Shown: piece by piece, positions 32,273 through 44,010 of the stretch | How positions within the stretch are numbered: position 1 is the stretch's first letter | How the letters are laid out: every line of letters begins with the position of its first letter | Origin: Viola odorata | Lineage: Eukaryota > Streptophyta > Magnoliopsida > Malpighiales > Violaceae | Assembly: GCA_963691705.1 (NCBI GenBank) | Contig: OY829542.1 | Coordinates: forward strand, 28,878,579 to 28,942,578 | Length of the DNA: 64,000 nucleotides | Reading direction: 5' to 3' | Translations under genes and position numbers: made by a program | Notes under the pieces: generated by a model | The model's input: only the letters and a program-made list of their open reading frames with translations | What the model was told of the DNA's origin: nothing | Databases searched by the model: none

Positions 32273-34239
32273 TCATTGAGGCGGGAGGTTGCGCCTCGCA
32301 ACTTTAGCCGTCAAGGCCTGAAGCTCTATGAGGATGGACTGGAGCAAACGCTCGACCGCAGGGGCATGAACAAGAGTTGGAGTTGAAGGCTTGATTGCTG
32401 GGGTTGCATTGGGGGCAGGACGGGATGACTCGGGTTGGGCAGGATGAGTGGATGAAGTTCGAGGCCTCGAAAGATCAGGATAGTTGAAGTTGCTTACGTG
32501 CTTCATCCCAAAGACTTTTCTCCCGGGGGAGTGCTTCCTGTAGAGAAACTCAGAACACCCTGTCAGATACATAAATGGCCTATACCATCAAGGGTACAGG
32601 CGTCTAAATCTTTAAAAACAAGGGGCTCACTAAGGTCAACTAAATTTAAATCTAGATTATGCAAATTGACAGCAAGCAAAGTTATGAGAGATCCTAAAAT
32701 TGGACCACAAGACCTATTCCAAACATGAATAATGGCTAAGGCTATCCAAAATCCTATATTAACCCTACGTTTATGCTTCATGCACCACAACAAAAATAGT
32801 TCTTGCAATGATAACTGGCCCGATGAATTAAATCTAGCTGCGAAGGTGAGGGCAAGAAATCGATGCAAGATTCTTAGGGCAGGATCAGTAAGTTCATGGG
32901 CTTTGGATGATTTTGGGTTAAACTCAGGACTAGGATTGTTGGTCAACTCACGAAAAGCCACATCAGCATCAAAAATAGCAAACATTACAATCAAAGCATT
33001 TTTATAAGCACTAGACTTTAGTTCATCAGGCTTGACAAAATTAAGCATGTAATTAAATTCATTTAGGGAAAGTTTGGACCACTAGTTTGTCAAATGAAAG
33101 TTAATGTCATCAGGCGAAGATAGATTAGGTCCAAACTTTCCTTTCGGCTTATAGTGCTCAGATTCAACCCAAAAAGTGGTAAAGAACTCAAGTGAGAGCT
33201 CAACAAAGGTTGGGTGTTCTAAAAAGAATAATGGTTCCCAACCAATGTTCTTGACCAGCTCTCAGACTCAAGTTTCGAGTCCCATTTTCCTCAAAAAATC
33301 TAGATCCAGGCGCGCGCATGGGCTAACGCCTTTGCTTTGGAGTTCAGAGAGTGCAATTTATCAAGAGATGGTTTATCATGAAAAACTAACCAGGCATGAG
33401 GACTAGAAAGGTCAGAAATCACCTGGACTGAAGTGGATCGAGGGGTGGAAGTAGGGACTGGTGTCATGCCCTCGACGGCTGAATCGTCGTCCTGCCCTTG
33501 ACGAGCCTTCTTCGAAGTTGAGGGCTTACCCTTGCCCTTGCTGGAGGATGAGAGCTTCCACTTTCTGTCCACCATCATTTCTAGTTCTGCCTGCGGCTCT
33601 GCTCTAGCCGGAGTTTTAGATTTTTCTTTTTTCGCTGCCTTTCTTTCCGTGGCTTCTCTTTTCTTTTTCTCCTTTTCAGCGGCTTCCTTCTCCGCTTCTT
33701 CCTTAGCTTGACAATCTACATCGTCTTCCTCATTGCATCCCTCACCACTTTCTCTGGTTTCCTCCTCTAATGCGTCGGTTTGTTCTTCCTCCTCCCTTAC
33801 TTCTTTCTCTGTCGGAGGTTCCTCTTCCTCATGGTCCGAATCGCGGGCCAAAAATTCATTTAGGGCGTGCTCCACCATGAGTTTCCTAGTGGCAACTAGT
33901 GACGGCTTTTTGGGCTTAGGCTTGCTGCTAGAAACTGCGGACCCAGGCGGTAGTCTCACCACTCGGCCGGATCTGGTCATAGTGGACGTTGGTGGGACTA
34001 ATTCGGTGATCTCCAGGTAGTCTTCGACGGGAGTAAACTCTACGGCCCGCGAGTCAGAGGGTGGCGAAGGGTTTAGGGTTGTGGAATGGCGAAATCTGGG
34101 TTAGTGTTTGAGGGAGGAGTGGATGTCTAGAAGGATCCAGGTGAGGAGGGAGATGGAGAAGTGACGGGGCTTTCAGGTTCGTCTACTGGATGTGGTCCTG
34201 CCGCGAGCTTGTGGGCAACCTTCTTGACTCTCAGCATTG
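32273..34239 (-). pseudogene. Athila 3' ORF (plant transposon protein / former env-like), copy A
   Basis: Lies between integrase and the 3' LTR. The N-terminal part (33,980-33,300; start MTRSGRVVRLPP) is Lys/Glu-rich with a long charged, probably coiled segment (EEEAEKEAAEKEKKKREA type) and a GKGKPSTSKK basic patch. The C-terminal part (33,048-32,563) has the hydrophobic/Trp pattern of the 'putative plant transposon protein' domain of Athila-type elements (LSLQELFLLWCMKHKRRVNIGFWI region, in pieces). An upstream ATG at about 34,239 opens a different frame. Frameshifts separate the parts, and the frame at 32,572-32,273 is its Pro/Ser-rich tail. The function is unknown; older work called such ORFs env-like. 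Confidence 0.6.
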
Positions 34240-34450
34240 GAGAAAGTGATGGATGTGACTAGGGTTGATGGGGATAGAGGTAGTGTGTTTGTGTGGGAAA
34301 GAGATAGTGATAATTGGAGGGAGATGGAAGACGAAGGAGGAGCGTGTGAGAAAGAAAGCTATGCTGACGTCTGACACAAATGGCGCAGCCTTTATTAATT
34401 AGGGCTTGCTTTTTGTCTACTGGTGTTGACGTGGAGCGTATCCCAACCAC

Positions 34451-34790
34451 CTAAAAAGTACCTTTTAAAATTTGAAAAATAGGTGGTTAGAATAGATAAG
34501 GACAAAAAGAGAGAATAAAGGAGTTAAATATTAATAATAGAGAATAAAATCATCTTGGAAAAGGAAAGGACAGAGATTATGGGAGATAAAGATGGGATAA
34601 AATATACGAAAATAAAATAATAAAAGGGGAATCTACTTAAATAAAAATATAACCAGTAAAAATCAAAAGATATGAAAAATATAAGGGAAAGGGAAAGGAA
34701 TGGAATGACATATGAGATACCTCCAGTTCGGCCTGTTTAATCGTCGGGGCCTCGACTTGTGCTGACGGTCTAGGGCTCTATAAGTGGAGG
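34451..34790. other. AT-rich spacer, copy A
   Basis: No gene is seen. Nearly the same spacer occurs in copy B (about 49,700-50,018), including GGAATGGAATGACATATGAGAT. Confidence 0.5.
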
Positions 34791-35645
34791 AACCATCATC
34801 ATTTCCTCGACTATCGAGGGCTTGAATCCTTCATAGAAGGGCTTCAGCCTGTGCCATTTACTTTGAAAATTGTTCATGTGTCCGGATTTTGAATCTCAAT
34901 TGCGCCATGATCAAAAATCGTTGTGACCACGAAAGGACCCGTCCACTTGGACTTAAGTTTTCCTACAAAAAGATGCAAATGCGAGTTGACACTTTTTGTC
35001 CAACGGAAAAAGATTTAGGAAGAAGTTGCTTATCATGATAGGCCTTTGTCTTGCCCATGTAGAGTTGAGCATTTTCATAGGCATCATCCCTCAATTCTTT
35101 TAGTTCCTAAATCTGCAAGTGGCGGTGTTGACCGGCATGCTCAAGATCCATGTTGACCTTGCGGATGGCCCAGAATGCTTTGTGCTCTATCTCTATTGGA
35201 AGATGACATGGTTTTCCGTATACAAGTCTGTAAGGTGTCATCCAATCAGGGTCTTGAAAGCTGTTCGATAGTCCCATAGGGCATCATCTAGCTTCAAACT
35301 CCAATTCTTGCGAGATTGGTTGACCGTCTTTTCTAATATGGACTTGATTTCTCGGTTAGACACCTCAGTCTGGCCATTCGTATATGGGTGATAGGTCGTA
35401 GAGGTTTGATGATGGACTCCGTATTTGTTGAGGAGGGATGATACTACTCGGTTGTAAATATGAGTACCACGATCACTGATCAGGGCACGAGGTGTACCAA
35501 ATCTGTTAAAGATATGGGTGCGTAGGAAGTTCGCTACTACTTTAGAATCATCAATTCGAGTTGGCTTGGCTTCAATCCACTTGGAAACATAATCTACGGC
35601 AAGAAGAATGTAGATATTACCAAAGGAATTTGAGAAGGGGCCCAT
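34791..35645 (-). pseudogene. Integrase core and C-terminus, Athila copy A
   Basis: The core starts at about 35,645 ([19 protein letters not shown]) and has ISDRGTH and the catalytic Glu in [11 protein letters not shown]. The frame breaks at 35,238; the C-terminal part continues to about 34,791 with frameshifts and small deletions relative to copy B. A 26-bp tandem duplication at about 35,630-35,680 disrupts the join to the zinc domain. Confidence 0.78.
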
Positions 35646-36814
35646 GAAAAGGAATTTGGGAAGCGACCCATGAAGTCAATACCCCAAATGTCGAAGATTT
35701 CGCAAGGAATGATGTTTGTTAGGGGCATTTGGTTTCTGGCTCCGATATTCCCAGTGACTTGGCATCGGTGGCATGAAGCGCAAATTAGATAACTGTCCTT
35801 GAAGATGGATGGCCAATAGAGGTCGGCTTCTATGACTTTTAGAGCAGTTTTCTTGGAAACGAAGTGTCCCCCCTCAGTCGCTAAATGGCAAAATTTCAGG
35901 ATTGAGGGCACTTCATCCATAGTTACGCAACAGCGGATAATCTGATTTGAGCAATGTTTCCACAAGTATGGGTTATCCCAAATGTAGTATTTGGATTGCC
36001 TCCTAATCCTGTTACGTTCGGAGGGTGAAGTGTCTACGGGGTACGAACCAGTAGCACAAAAGTTGGCAATGTTAGAGAACCAGGGAAACTGAATGGCATG
36101 GGCAAGAATATTGGTCTCGATGCATCGCTCCAAACACTTTTTCAATTTACACATACACTCCGAAAAGGAGTTACGATAAACTGTGAAGTCGTCCATGAAG
36201 ACCTCGATACCATCTTCAACCAATTTGGAAAAGATGCTCACCATACAGCGTTGAAAGGTAGCGGGGGCATTACAGAGGCCAAAGGGCATACGTCTGTAGG
36301 CAAAGGTGCCGAAAGGGCACGTGAAAGTAGTCTTTTCTTGGTCTTCAGGGACAACCGGGATTTGATGGAAAGCTGAGTATCCATCCAGGCAGTAATAGTG
36401 AGTCTTGCCCGCGAGACGCTCCAACATCTGGTCTATGAAAGGAAGAGGGAAGTGATCTTTTCTGGTAGAGGCATTCAAACGGCAATAATCAATGCAAACT
36501 CGCCACCCATTCTGAATCCTGGTGGGAATAGATTCACCGTCTTGCCCAATAGTAATGATGATACCCATTTTCTTAGGTACGACTTGTATCGGGCTAACCC
36601 ATGGGCTATCCGAGATAGGGTAGATAATGCCCGCATCTAGCAACTTCAACACCTCTTTTTTCACCACCTCCATCATATGTGGATTCAATCTACGTTGTGG
36701 CTGGCGTATTGTCTTGCTGGCGTCTTCCAAGTGAATTCGGTGTGTCCATAAGGTTGGTGACAAGCCCTTGATGTCGGTGATAGTCCAGCCTATGGCTTGT
36801 CTAAATTCTTTCAA
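35594..36814 (-). pseudogene. pol: RT with deletion fused to integrase zinc domain, Athila copy A
   Basis: One open frame of 406 codons. RT motifs VCIDYCRLNASTRKDHFP, DQMLERLAG, RRMPFGLCNAPATFQ and FMDDFTVY are intact up to LERCIETN. The frame then jumps to AHAIQFPWFSNIANF, upstream of the integrase zinc domain (CASCHRCQ). Copy B shows that 759 bp (B coordinates about 51,335-52,093) are missing, covering the RT C-terminus and RNase H. The break lies at a CAAGA present at both ends. The frame stayed open across the deletion. Confidence 0.85.
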
Positions 36815-37063
36815 TAAGGAAATCAGCTCAATCTCTTCAGAAGCATTGAGTTTGTTAGAGATTATGACGGGAAGAGAGTCATTGATGCCAAGATAAGCAT
36901 ATTTGAGGTGAGAGGGTAATGGTTTTAGTTTGAGGGCAGGAGCCTACTCAAGAGACGGAGACAGTTTAACATGGTCTGAACAGATGGGGGATACAACCAG
37001 AGGGCCATATAGGACAATGGCGCACTCTTCTAGTGTTGTGACAATAGAATGCAACTCAGGAGG
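36815..37063 (-). other. Protease-RT linker, Athila copy A
   Basis: Matches about 52,700-53,060 of copy B with small differences. It ends abruptly at the solo LTR. Confidence 0.6.
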
Positions 37064-38159
37064 TGTCGCACCCCTTTTTTTGTCGAAAGACGAGTTTAAG
37101 GTTCGGGACGGATGCTAAGCATAAATGGATGCCTCGCATAATGCAATGAAGTCGCCACCCTATTTTCTAAGGTTTAGGGAGCCTATATCTCATGGCATAA
37201 AAATAAAAACTAAGGCACATATGGTATAAACCAAAGAACGAAGGTTCGAGGTCATATTATGGACTCGGGAAGGTATTAGGCACCCGAGTCACATCCTTAA
37301 AATGGTTACTGGTTAAAAAGGTGTTTGGAAAACATTTTTTGACATGAAAACGAGTAAGTAACCGGAAAGTGTCGTCTGATCCCGTGCACGAAAATGTGCC
37401 ACTTTTCAATCATTTATGGAATGAATGATCGCAAAGTGTCAACCGAAATCCTGTTACGAAGATTGGGCCACCTTCCAGTTGTCCATGGGCCCTCAGAGGT
37501 ATTCATCGCTTTAGTGTTTTGTTATTTCCGATTGGGACTGTAGGGACTGATTAATCATTTCTGGTCGGGACTGATTAATCGTTGGTTTTTTACTAAAGCG
37601 AGAGCCCTCTTTATCATCATCGGGCCATGCATGATTAATATTTAATTACTACGTGATCTATCATGGTAAAACTAGCACGATACCAATTTAATGAATGCAA
37701 ATAAACCGTGTGGGCTTGAAGCCACCATGCTCATATATCAAAGGTATAGGAATTAATTTCATGGCATAAAAGTAAGTGATGTAAACACGTAAGCATGTGC
37801 GTTGATTTTATTTTCTAACAATTCTAAATATCATGCATACAATTATGATATGAGTTTTTTTACATTTCTATATAGCATGCATATGAATAATATTTGCGAA
37901 AAACATTGAATAAATAAGAGAGGCTAGAAAACGTACTTGCGTTGTGTGATCTTGATCTACCTTATAAAATGAGAGTATTAGCGATGGTTCGAAAATAAAT
38001 AAATAGTAAAGAGCACATGCAACATTTATTCAATTTGACGAGTAAATAACTAAATAAACACGATAAACAAATATGCAATTTTTTCAAGGCAAACAAATAA
38101 ACAATTAACTAGACATGGGAAACGAGTAAACAATTAATTAGACATGGTAAACAAGTAAT

Positions 38160-38430
38160 CAATTAAATTCATTTACTGCATATGAACAATTTATAACAAT
38201 TTAAACATGGCATAACTAATAATCAGTTTATTTATAAGATGCAAGCATACTAGAAATTTTACGATAATTTAAACATGGCATAAACAAGTCGTTATTATGT
38301 GAGCATACGAATAATTCCTTTCGAAATTATCATGGCATAAAGAAAGCAATTTATTGCATACGAGAATTTTATGATAATTAAAACATGGCATAAAGTAAAC
38401 AATTTATTGCATGCGAACAATTAATTAAAA
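38160..38430. repeat. Diverged ~55-60 bp tandem repeats inside solo LTR
   Basis: Units end in ACATGGCATAA or TCATGGCATAA near 38,214, 38,275, 38,331 and 38,385, each preceded by an ATAATTTAAAAC-like stretch. More distant copies of CATGGCATAA lie near 37,191, 37,760 and 38,910. Confidence 0.65.
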
Positions 38431-38464
38431 TATACACGAACATAAAGCGAACGAATAATTGACG

Positions 38465-38526
38465 AAATCTAATGGGCTGGACCCATTACATGCTGAAATC
38501 TAATGGGCTGGACCCATTACATGCTG
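38465..38526. repeat. Perfect 31-bp tandem duplication
   Basis: Two identical units, each starting AAATCTAATGGGCTGGACCC, at 38,465-38,495 and 38,496-38,526. Confidence 0.9.
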
Positions 38527-39759
38527 AAATTTAAAAAAAGGGGACAGATGGGCTTGGCCAAGCCAAGGCCCATCTGCGTTTAAAAAGAAGGGGGCGGGCT
38601 TGGCCCGACACCCTGCTTCTTCTTTTTCCTTAGAATAGCATGGCGCTGTTCTTCCTCTCCACATCGCCGGCTACCATGGCCGGCGACCCAAGCTTCAAAC
38701 GACGCGAGGAAACTCAACAAAAACCTCCCCGCTAATTTCCTTAAACCCACGGTATTAAAACCCAACAAAAACAGTGAGCCTAAATCAAGCAAAGTCAATA
38801 AACGTAAGCGGCGTCTTTTACATAAAATGGGTAATTTAATTCGACCAAAATAGTGAGCCAACCATTAAATTGAGAGCATGCGAATTATCCTAAGATTGAG
38901 TATTAAATCATGGCATTAAAATAAACAAACGATTTACAAACAAGGGCAAGAAACAATTAAAACGAAACAAATATAGTGAAAAATGAAAAATGGACAAAAC
39001 GAATTAAGGCACGTAATGATGTTTTGCTTTCTGCTTGGACGAGTGTTGATGATGAGAGGGTGCGTCAACCCGTGAGTCTTAGAGTGGTAAGTAGCTAGGT
39101 ATTTATAGGGGTAGAATGTGTGGGGAGCAATTCGAGTGACGCGGCCCTTTTGAGTTGTGCGGCTGGAAATGAATGGAAGCAAGGAGAAGGGCGACTCGCC
39201 ATAGTGACAAGGCTTCCTTCTCGAAGCCATGACGAGGCTTGATTCTTAGAAGTGATGACGCGGCTTCGAGTTTGGAAAGGAAAACTTATGGGGAAAGAAA
39301 AGAGATGGATGGTTGGTTTAATTAGGTGACCGTTGGATGGTTGACTAAGTGAGCAGTCAACCAATCCAACGGTTGATCAAAAGGAAAGAGAAAAATATTT
39401 AGTAATTAATATGGGCTCGATCTATCAGCGCGATGAAACTGGTGAAGAATTTGAATGAGGGTAACTGCGTTGGAGAGAAAAATATGGCGATCGAAATGAC
39501 GCGAACAAAATTTTAAGCTCAACTCTCCAAACGCATTTATTTTGATAAAGTGTCGAAAAGGCTCGTTCGGAGCCTGATAGCAGTTCGAATGACGTAAAAA
39601 AGGTGAAAAACTAAAATAACGCCAAATGAAGTGAAATATTAAACAAATAGCCCACAATCAAAGAATCAGCTGAAATTTATCATAAACGGGCTTTTAAACG
39701 TGACAAGCAATAAAAATACGAAAAATGTTGTGACGTAAGTCAAAAATTGAGTAGCAACA

Positions 39760-40335
39760 AGAGGAGTAACAAGTTTCGAGGCCAAGACATCTAATAGAGG
39801 TGGCGTGAGACTCCTGTCAAGGGAAAATTGCAAAGGATTAGTAGAATCTAATTCAGCAATTGTATCAACAAAGGGGTCAATCAGATCAACATAATTAACA
39901 CTAGAAAATTCAGAAGGATATCGCATGGACTCCAACATGTTAAACTTGATGATCTCCCCATCAAATTTGAGGGAAATGGTGGCCTCATGGACCTCAATCT
40001 TGGCTCTAGCAGTGGCTAGAAATGGTCGTCCTAGAAGTACATCTGAAGACTTGGTTGAGTCTTCCTTCTCCATGGCGATGACATAGAAGTCTGCTGGAAA
40101 TAGAAATTCACCCACTTGGACCAAAACGTCTTTGATAATACCCTCGGGGTAAACAATAGAATGATCGGCAAGTTGGATAACAAGTCTGGTGATTTTCAGA
40201 GGTTCGAGCCCAAGACTGTTGTAGATGGTCAAGGGCATGACATTTATGCCTACTCCCAAATCGCACATAGCCTTACCAATGTCGGCGGTGCCAATCTTGC
40301 AGGGAATAATGAACATCCCTTGATCTTTGCACTTA
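39760..40335 (-). pseudogene. Aspartic protease, Athila copy A, truncated by rearrangement
   Basis: The active-site region MCDLGVGINVMPL lies at about 40,265, followed by the conserved VLLGRPFLATARAKI. The protein is open through this section; its downstream end is cut by the solo LTR at 39,760. Upstream, homology to copy B stops at 40,334 (B 53,637), where an inverted gag piece begins. The N-terminal residues of the open frame past 40,336 are therefore artefactual. Confidence 0.8.
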
Positions 40336-40382
40336 ACCTTCCTCCGAGATCCATCCATTCTTGGGCCGAGATGTCTAAGATC
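40336..40382 (+). other. 47-nt inverted gag fragment at duplication/virus junction
   Basis: Identical, in inverted orientation, to 54,950-54,996 in copy B gag. On the plus strand it encodes LPPRSIHSWAEMSKI. It joins the end of protease homology to the first virus-like bases (AAAACCAGGTTACG). It looks like templated filler from end joining. Confidence 0.85.
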
Positions 40383-40383
40383 A

Positions 40384-40936
40384 AAACCAGGTTACGAGGT
40401 CCAGTAAATGAGCATTAGAACCAGGTTATAACTTTATTGGTTTCTTCTATCATTTGTCGATTAGACCCGGCTCGTATAGGAAATATTAGATTTGGAGGTA
40501 GATCATGAGAGGTTGAAGCAAGAGTTGTCGGATTAGGATTCATGATACTGGGATTGGGATAAGTGGTAGTTGGATGAGTAACAATTCCTTTTAATTTTTT
40601 ATACTTTTCCATTTTCTGTTTCTTTTTCTTACTCTCAACACCTTCCTCATAATGGTTTATTGTATCCATAATAGTTTGAATAGTTTTATTAGTAGCTTCT
40701 ATCATATTTCTAAAAATTTCAATTTTTATCAAATCATCATTCCATAATGGAGTTTCAGTATTAGAGATTGGAACTATGCTTCCGCCTATTACTTCATTAT
40801 AAAGATCTTCAATATAATATTTTTTAATATCATCACAGCTAGAAGCTAGTTCTGTTCATAATTCATACAAATCAGAAACTTTGTTAGTTTTTAGTTGAGA
40901 AAAACAGTAAGATAATTCTTTGAAAATGAAAGACAT
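40384..40936 (-). pseudogene. Viral N-terminal ORF, cut by the left junction
   Basis: It starts at ATG 40,936, 36 bp after the PBS-like site. It has an in-frame TGA at 40,858-40,856 and TAA at about 40,418. The product is helical and charged, with a Lys-rich segment near 40,625-40,600 and a Pro/Asn-rich stretch after it. I recognise no domain. It could be the beginning of the polyprotein or a separate small leading ORF; the junction prevents a decision. Confidence 0.5.
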
Positions 40937-40971
40937 TTTGAAAGAGAGAACTTACGAAGAGAAACTTTTAT

Positions 40972-40983
40972 GCTTTAGTACCA
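40972..40983 (-). other. Degenerate tRNA-Met primer binding site of the viral segment
   Basis: Minus strand TGGTACTAAAGC matches 9 of 12 bases of TGGTATCAGAGC, the initiator tRNA-Met site used by caulimovirids. It lies 42 bp after the TATA box and 36 bp before an ATG, a sensible place. Confidence 0.5.
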
Positions 40984-41024
40984 GTGATATTTTCTTGCGT
41001 GCTTACAACTGAGGGGAATGCTGC

Positions 41025-41032
41025 TATTTATA
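41025..41032 (-). promoter_or_regulatory. Viral pregenomic promoter TATA box
   Basis: Minus-strand TATAAATA lies within CCCTATAAATAGC, between the second ORF and the PBS. Upstream lie two copies of CACGTGTCTTGC (plus strand, 41,201 and 41,285), each with a G-box CACGTG. Confidence 0.6.
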
Positions 41033-41455
41033 GGGAGAGTTTAGATTAAATTTAATTTTACAAGGTTTGAAGATAAAATTTCACAAGCTTTATATTCTTT
41101 GAAGTTCGTTGTTTTCTGATATTGCCTTGCAATTGTACTTCTTCTGTGTTCTTGGTTACTGAGGTGTATGTGAAATTTGGCCGATTGATGCAGTTTTTTT
41201 CACGTGTCTTGCTTTCTCCGTTGGTGATAAAGCTTCAGTTTGATGAGGTGTGTCTTTATTTTATCTGATAGACTTGTTCTTCTCCACGTGTCTTGCCATC
41301 TGTCTTGTTTTGTCCGTATGTATGATTTTTTGAATTTCTGTCTTTTCTGGATAATATATCTTCGTGCCGAGTTGCTTGTTTGTTGTCGACTAGTGTAGGA
41401 TTTTTTCAACATAATTTTTTTTTTTTTATCTCTGGAGATACATTTGTTTTTTATT

Positions 41456-42623
41456 TTATTTTAGATCTGGATATAATTCTGCTATCATATCTGGATCATA
41501 GTCTGGATCAGAATTTTGGGGAGTTTCCGAAAATGCTACTTCATCTACATCAAATTGAGAAAGTGTTTCTTTTAGTTTTTTCTTGTATTCATATTTTGAA
41601 GAAGCAGTTGCTAGGTTTGCTTGTAGCTGATTTTTGGATGAAAGGAATATAGATGGTGGTAGAGGAGTAGGAATGGTAATTGTAGTTTCTGCTAGTTTGT
41701 GTAATACAGTGTTTTTACATGCTTGTTCCTGTGGAAAACGTTTCCACCATTTTACCTTCCATCTTCTTGTCAATATGGGTGGTTCTGTAGCAGTATGATC
41801 AACAATGTCAAAATCCCAATAGATGATCTAGGGTATTTTGAACATGAGAGTGAATGACATCAATTTTGGTATAGTTTGAGAGTGATAATTTTTTTGGAAG
41901 GTTTCGAATCCTTCTCTGATTGTTGGAGTATAGGAAGGCTTGTTGCCATGCTTTTTGATAGTCATGATAATTAAATCCGGTTGGCCGAAAGGGGTAAGAA
42001 AAAGTTTTTTCAGTATAAGGGTTCAAGTCCCAATCAGATAAGGTTAATACTTTTAGGATTTTGCATTTTGAATAAGAGTATTTTCCAGGATATCTTGGAT
42101 CTTCAACATGAACTATTTCAACTGAATCTGTATCTACAAGTATGAACTCGTTGAATATTCTATTTTTTGCTAGGGAGTCTGGGATGAATAGAAAGTCTTT
42201 TGGAAATATGTTGGATACAATGGTTTTAAGTTCATTTCCGTGTTCTGGCTCAATATAACTAACACTTTTTATGAATGGTTTAGTTATTGTGCCTTGTAAT
42301 GATTTTGTTTGTGATGGTTTAGTAGAAAGGGTTCCAAGAAGTGTAAAAGCAGGTCTACTAGTAATTGAAGCAGGAGATTTTTTAGGTTGGACCTGTAGTG
42401 CTTGAAGGTAATTTGGAGCAAATCTTTGATTTTCTTGGGGTTGTGGTAATAGAAAGGTGTTTGGAGTTACGAGTTGTGAATGAACAGTTTTGGATGAACT
42501 GGATTTGAGTGGTTCAAATTTGTTATGAGTAATAGGTATATTCATAGCATTGGATGCCTTGGTTTTTTTGTTGGATTCTTTTTGTGTTGCCATCAACTCT
42601 TTTCCTTTTTGTGTTGCCATCAA
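41456..42623 (-). pseudogene. Viral ORF downstream of the polyprotein (ORF2), unknown function
   Basis: Two frames, 42,623-41,808 and 41,773-41,456, are joined by one frameshift near 41,815. The N-terminus holds a 27-bp duplication (two MATQK starts) and is Lys/Ser/Pro-rich. The conserved part includes YPGKYSYSKCKILKV and SYPFRPTGFNYHDY, followed by a Trp/Lys segment (RRWKVKWWKRF). Similar proteins follow the polyprotein in some endogenous caulimovirids. The role is not established; I do not call it a transactivator. Confidence 0.55.
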
Positions 42624-42631
42624 ACTTTTCC

Positions 42632-44010
42632 CTATAAAAATTCACGAGATAAAAAATCAGGTAAAGAATTATTTTCTCCTTTTATAAATTCAATTTCAAA
42701 GTCAAAGTTTGATAATAAGGCTTGCCATCGAGCAAAAAATTGTTTAGAAACTATATTTTGAACATCTTTTTCTAAAATATATTTTGCACTTTTACAATCA
42801 ATTCGTAATATAAAAAAATTATTGAATAGATCATCTTGAAAATTGAATATGCATAATACTATAGATAAAATTTCTTTTTTAATTGTAGATTAATATTTTT
42901 GTGAGGCAATCCATATTCCTGAGCAGTATCTGATTAATTGTTCTTTTTCATAATCTTTTTGTTTTAAGATTCCTCCATAGCCTATGTCAGATGTGTCTGT
43001 CTCTACAATTAGGTTAGCTGAAGGGTTAGGAATTCCTAAACAAGGAAGGTTTATAAATTTCTCTTTAATATTTTTAACAATAATTGTCATATTTTCATTC
43101 CATGGTGGAGGGTTTTTTCTAAGTCTTTGATATAATGGCAAACAGATGGTTCTTAGGTTTTTAATAAAATCTGAAACATAATTTAAACATCCTAAGAATC
43201 GTTGTAATTGTTTTTTATCTTTTATCTCATCTGGGAATTTATCTGTAAATTCTATTGATTTTCTTATTGGTTTAATGGTTTCTTGATAAATATCAAATCC
43301 TAAAAATCTGATTTTTGTTTGACATAACTTTAGTTTGGTAGCTGAGACTACCAATCCATTTTCTTTTAATTTTTTTAAGAATTTTTTTAAATGATTAAAA
43401 TGTTCTGTTATAGATTTTAAGAATACTAATACATCATCTATATATACAATGGTGAATTTTATATAAGGATTTAAAATATCATTCATTATATTTTGAAATT
43501 CTGAGAGTGCGTGTTTTAGTCCAAATGGCATTACATTCAATTCATAATGACCAAATGGTACAGTGAAGGCGGTTTATACCTGTCGTTTTCAGTAATTTGG
43601 ATTTGCCAAAATCCTGATTTCATATCAACTTTTGAAAATATAGTTGCTCTATTTAGTCTTTTAATTAAATCTCTTTTATTAGGTATAGGGTATCTTATCC
43701 ATTGTAATGCTTTATTTAAAGGTTTATAGTTAATTACTAGTCTTGGAGCTCCTCGTTCTATTTCTGCTTGGTTTTGAACATAAAAAGCAGCACAGGACCA
43801 TGGAGATTTACTTGGTCTGATGAGTTTTTTCTTTAATAGAGTATTTATTTCTTGTTTATAGTATTCCAATAATTCTTTATTCATTTGTATAGGTCTGCCT
43901 TTGGTAGGTATATTTGTTTCATTGAAATCTTTTTCATAGGGTAGTTCTGTTATGTGTTTTTTTTCTATTCCAAAAGGCATTTGGAAGTTCAGAGCATACT
44001 TCCTTTTCAA
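42632..44010 (-). pseudogene. Viral reverse transcriptase-RNase H
   Basis: RT begins near 44,010 (MPFGIEKKHITELPY region) with VINYKPLNKAL, then VMPFGLKHALSEFQ and catalytic YIDD at about 43,450. RNase H begins near 43,030 (VETDTSDIGYGG). Breaks: a frameshift near 43,540 and a TAA at 42,892-42,890; the RNase H end continues to about 42,632. The enzymes would copy pregenomic RNA into DNA. The copy is inactive. Confidence 0.85.

Larger units (their letters stand above)
37064..39759 (+). mobile_element. Solo LTR of an unrelated LTR retrotransposon, 2.7 kb
   Basis: 2,696 bp absent from copy B at the same site. It starts TGTCGCACCCC and ends GCAACA. Flanks GGAGG (37,059-37,063) and AGAGG (39,760-39,764) fit a 5-bp TSD with one change. 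No gag or pol is inside. GTATTTATAGGGG near 39,100 looks like an LTR TATA box on the plus strand. The opening, with a GGGAAGGTATTAGGCACCCGAG block near 37,268, resembles the long LTRs of Ogre/Tat elements, so this is probably a solo LTR left by recombination; the family call is tentative. Confidence 0.75.

Noticed and set aside
38160..38526. Possible CRISPR or satellite array
   Set aside because: Eukaryotic context, diverged units without unique spacers, fully inside a solo LTR.
40116..40418. Plus-strand frame of 100 codons containing a gag motif
   Set aside because: It is a chimera of antisense protease and the 47-nt inverted gag filler, not a gene.
42525..42761. Plus-strand frames within the virus-like segment
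   Set aside because: They are shadows of the minus-strand viral genes in AT-rich DNA.
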